Below are positions 62,007 to 64,000 of a stretch of 64,000 bases of DNA, in pieces. The notes under the pieces were generated by a model, which ran no database searches, was not told the DNA's origin, and saw only the letters and a list, made by a program, of their open reading frames with translations. The DNA lies in the NCBI RefSeq assembly GCF_006716765.1, contig NZ_VFPO01000001.1, positions 5,828,001-5,892,000 on the forward strand, in the 5' to 3' direction. The DNA comes from Actinomadura hallensis. Its GTDB lineage: Bacteria; Actinomycetota; Actinomycetes; Streptosporangiales; Streptosporangiaceae. A program made the position numbers and the translations under genes. Positions within the stretch are counted from its first letter, which is position 1; each line of letters opens with the position of its first letter.

Positions 62007-63848
62007 ATGTCTGCTTCTGAAGACACCCGGGAGTCCGGCGAGGAGGCGGCGACGCCCGCCGTTCCCGGCGACTCGGCGCCGCCCAGCTTCGGCGCCTCGA
62101 CTCCCCCGGCCGACCCGCCGCCGGCGGACGGCGACCCCGCGGAGCCCGCCGAGGCGAAGGAGCCCGCGGCGTCGCCCGGCGCCCTCAAGCTGCCCACGTT
62201 CGGCCTGCAGGCTCCCTGGTGGGCCGCGGAGTCCACCGAGACCGGCCCGCCGCCCGACGAGAAGACCGCGCCCGCGGAGCCCGCGGACGTGATCCCGGCG
62301 GACGTGAAGCCCTCGATGGACACGGCCGCCGACGACACGGCCACCGAGGACACGGCCGGGGACGATCCGGGTGAGGAGGAGTCCTCGGCGGCGTCCCGGA
62401 CCGCGACCCTCCCGCTCGGGACGCTCGTCGCCGGCATCGGCGTCCCCAAGGTCGACTCCCGGGGCGCGGTCCCCGCCACCCCGATCGTCAAGCGGTCCCC
62501 GATGTCCGGGGACACCGACCCCGACGGCATCCCCGCCGTCCGCCCGGACGCCGAGCAGCCCACCGGGACCGCCGAACCCGCCGCCACCGACACGGGCACG
62601 ACCGCCACGGACACGGCCGAAAAAGCCGGCGGTGCGGCGGACGACACGGCGGAGGCCGACACGGTCACGGACATCCCCGCCGTGACCGTCTCCAAGGACA
62701 CCGGCACCCCGGACACCGGAGCCTCGACCGCCGCAACCCCGACCACCGGGGCCGCGGAGAGCGACACCGCGGTCGACATCCCGGCCGTGAAGGGCGAGGC
62801 GAAGGAAGGCCCCGGCGAGACCCCGCAGGACGGGCAGGCGACCGCCTTCGAGCAGGCCAGGGCCGCCGAGGACGCCCCCGGCGACTCCGGGCCGGTCCTC
62901 GTGCCGGACGCGATCCTGCCCGCCGGCGTCACGCCCCCCACCGGCAGCGGACCGTTCCCGCACACCGCGCCGGACGCCGCCGGGTCGGAGAACGCCCAGC
63001 AGACCACGGTGATCACGCCCGTCTACCACGCCGAGGGCGGCGTCCCTCTCGACGTCCCGGCGCAGCGGCCCGGGCAGGCCGACCAGGGCGCGTCCAAGAG
63101 CAGCGGGCGCACCAAGCGCAGGCTGGCGCTGGTCGGCGGCGGCGCGGCCGCCATCATCGCCGCGGGCGTCGCCCTGTTCGCCATCGGAGGCACCGGAGGC
63201 TCCGGCTCGGACGCCGGGCGGACCGGGGACGCGAAGGCCGCCGAGTCCCCGGCCGCGGCGCAGTCCACCCCGCCGCCCTCGCCGGCCGCGTCCCCCTCGG
63301 CCGCCCCCACCGCCTCCGCCGCCCCGCCGTCGAGGATCGACCACGAGCGGACCGACCGCGAGCCGCTCGCGTTCCAGGACGTGTTCCCCACCAAGACCAT
63401 CAGGCTCGGCGGGCGGACCTACACCCGGGACCGCTGGTCGCTCAACCGGGACGCGTCGTACGCGGCGCGGGGCTCCATGCTCCGGGCCCTCGAACGGGAA
63501 CGCTGCCGCAAGATCATCCGGGCGACCTTCATCGACCGGTCGAGCTCGCTGGCCGTCACCTCGGGGATCGCGGTCATGCCGACGAAGGAGGCCGCGCTCA
63601 GGGTGAGCCGCGCGGGGGACCCCAGCAGGTACGAGTGGTTCCGCGGCATGGGCGGCAAGCGCGCCCCGGACCTCGACCGCGCGGGCGGGTACGCCGCCGC
63701 GACGGTCCGCGGCCGGTACGTCGCCTACGCCTACGTCCAGTGGGCGGACGGCAGGCCCGCCCGCCCCGGCGACCCGGTGATCAAGCAGGCGGCCAAGCGC
63801 TTCCTGGACTACGACCTCCGCCCGATCGTCGACCGCGCCCGCCGCTGA
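62007..63848 (+). CDS. Single-pass membrane protein with external domain (paralogue 2)
   Basis: A 613-residue protein. A very long acidic, Thr/Pro/Ala-rich disordered region of about 370 residues (many DTA, DIPAV and PA repeats) precedes one membrane helix (LALVGGGAAAIIAAGVALFA), a short linker and an external domain (PLAFQDVFPTKTIRLGGRTY, RCRKIIRATFIDRSSSLAVT) related to that of the preceding gene. The 24-bp gap suggests co-transcription and a recent duplication with divergence of the cytosolic part. Function unknown. Confidence 0.78.
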   Translation: MSASEDTRESGEEAATPAVPGDSAPPSFGASTPPADPPPADGDPAEPAEAKEPAASPGALKLPTFGLQAPWWAAESTETGPPPDEKTAPAEPADVIPADVKPSMDTAADDTATEDTAGDDPGEEESSAASRTATLPLGTLVAGIGVPKVDSRGAVPATPIVKRSPMSGDTDPDGIPAVRPDAEQPTGTAEPAATDTGTTATDTAEKAGGAADDTAEADTVTDIPAVTVSKDTGTPDTGASTAATPTTGAAESDTAVDIPAVKGEAKEGPGETPQDGQATAFEQARAAEDAPGDSGPVLVPDAILPAGVTPPTGSGPFPHTAPDAAGSENAQQTTVITPVYHAEGGVPLDVPAQRPGQADQGASKSSGRTKRRLALVGGGAAAIIAAGVALFAIGGTGGSGSDAGRTGDAKAAESPAAAQSTPPPSPAASPSAAPTASAAPPSRIDHERTDREPLAFQDVFPTKTIRLGGRTYTRDRWSLNRDASYAARGSMLRALERERCRKIIRATFIDRSSSLAVTSGIAVMPTKEAALRVSRAGDPSRYEWFRGMGGKRAPDLDRAGGYAAATVRGRYVAYAYVQWADGRPARPGDPVIKQAAKRFLDYDLRPIVDRARR

Positions 63849-64000
63849 CGTCCCCGTCGGAGGCCCCGCTGCCGGGCCCGGGTAGGCGCGGCCCGGCCCG
63901 GCGCCGGACACGCCGTCGCCGCCGGCGGACCACTGCACCCGCGGCCAGGAGCGCTCCCGACGGGGCCGGATCAGCCGGATCCGTGGCCCGTACCGTTGCG
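63849..64000. other. No gene seen at the window end
   Basis: GC-rich sequence after the paralogue-2 stop; nothing is recognised in the 152 bases. Confidence 0.4.

Overview
The window is very GC-rich DNA with strong GC preference at third codon positions, dense genes and frequent GTG starts. Family content (WhiJ-like HTH/DUF397 modules, SigD with an anti-sigma factor, GroEL1 with a His-rich tail, AhpC/AhpD) points to an actinomycete. TagF-like teichoic-acid polymerases together with the DUF397 modules suggest a Streptosporangiales/Thermomonosporaceae member such as Actinomadura; this placement is inference. Gene order from about 13.9 to 59.3 kb follows the Mycobacterium tuberculosis Rv3409c-Rv3443c block as remembered: GMC oxidase, guaB3, guaB, DUF5319, anti-SigD, sigD, groEL1, groES, tsaD, rimI, tsaB, tsaE, alr, glmS, glmM, rpsI, rplM. 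Lineage-specific genes are interleaved.

Layout. 0.1-7.2 kb: two tandem TagF-like polymerases (GT2 plus CDP-glycerol glycerophosphotransferase), likely for wall teichoic acid. 7.3-10.0 kb: oxyR divergent from ahpC-ahpD, a peroxide-defence unit with a recognisable OxyR operator. 10.2-13.7 kb: guaA, a secreted M43-type metalloprotease and an AlkD-like protein. 13.9-18.1 kb: GMC oxidoreductase, aldehyde dehydrogenase and a divergent TetR regulator. 18.2-20.4 kb: a DUF397/HTH/ATPase module, then an IS110-like remnant with a structured 5' region and 116-bp tandem repeats. 20.4-27.3 kb: glpD, guaB3, guaB, DUF5319, anti-sigma-D and sigD. 27.5-29.7 kb: groES-groEL1 under a CIRCE operator. 29.8-34.5 kb: a methyltransferase, a long coiled-coil protein and a phosphotransferase.

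34.5-42.7 kb: a minus-strand run nnr-alr-hydrolase-tsaE-(Gly/Tyr-rich membrane protein)-tsaB-rimI-tsaD, with several GTGA stop/start overlaps; it joins NAD(P)HX repair, D-alanine supply and tRNA t6A synthesis. 43.0-44.6 kb: a second HTH plus two DUF397 genes. 44.8-51.4 kb: glmS, coaA, a PhoX-like Tat protein and two bacterial PH-domain membrane proteins. 51.5-55.1 kb: a two-ATPase/two-permease ABC exporter operon in which hairpin repeats encode the N-terminus of one ATPase. 55.3-56.3 kb: a secreted nuclease and a small pentapeptide-periodic protein. 56.3-59.3 kb: rplM-rpsI-glmM. 59.7-63.8 kb: a membrane-anchored CAP protein with a problematic start, and two paralogous single-pass secreted-domain proteins.

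Cell-envelope supply is a theme: teichoic acid polymerisation, GlmS and GlmM for UDP-GlcNAc, Alr for D-alanine, and many anchored or exported proteins. No tRNA, rRNA or CRISPR array was seen. The less ordinary items are the IS110-like remnant with its multibranch fold, the 116-bp repeats, the hairpin repeats translated into an ATPase, the Gly/Tyr-rich protein inside the t6A gene run, the 11x5-residue protein and the CAP start anomaly.
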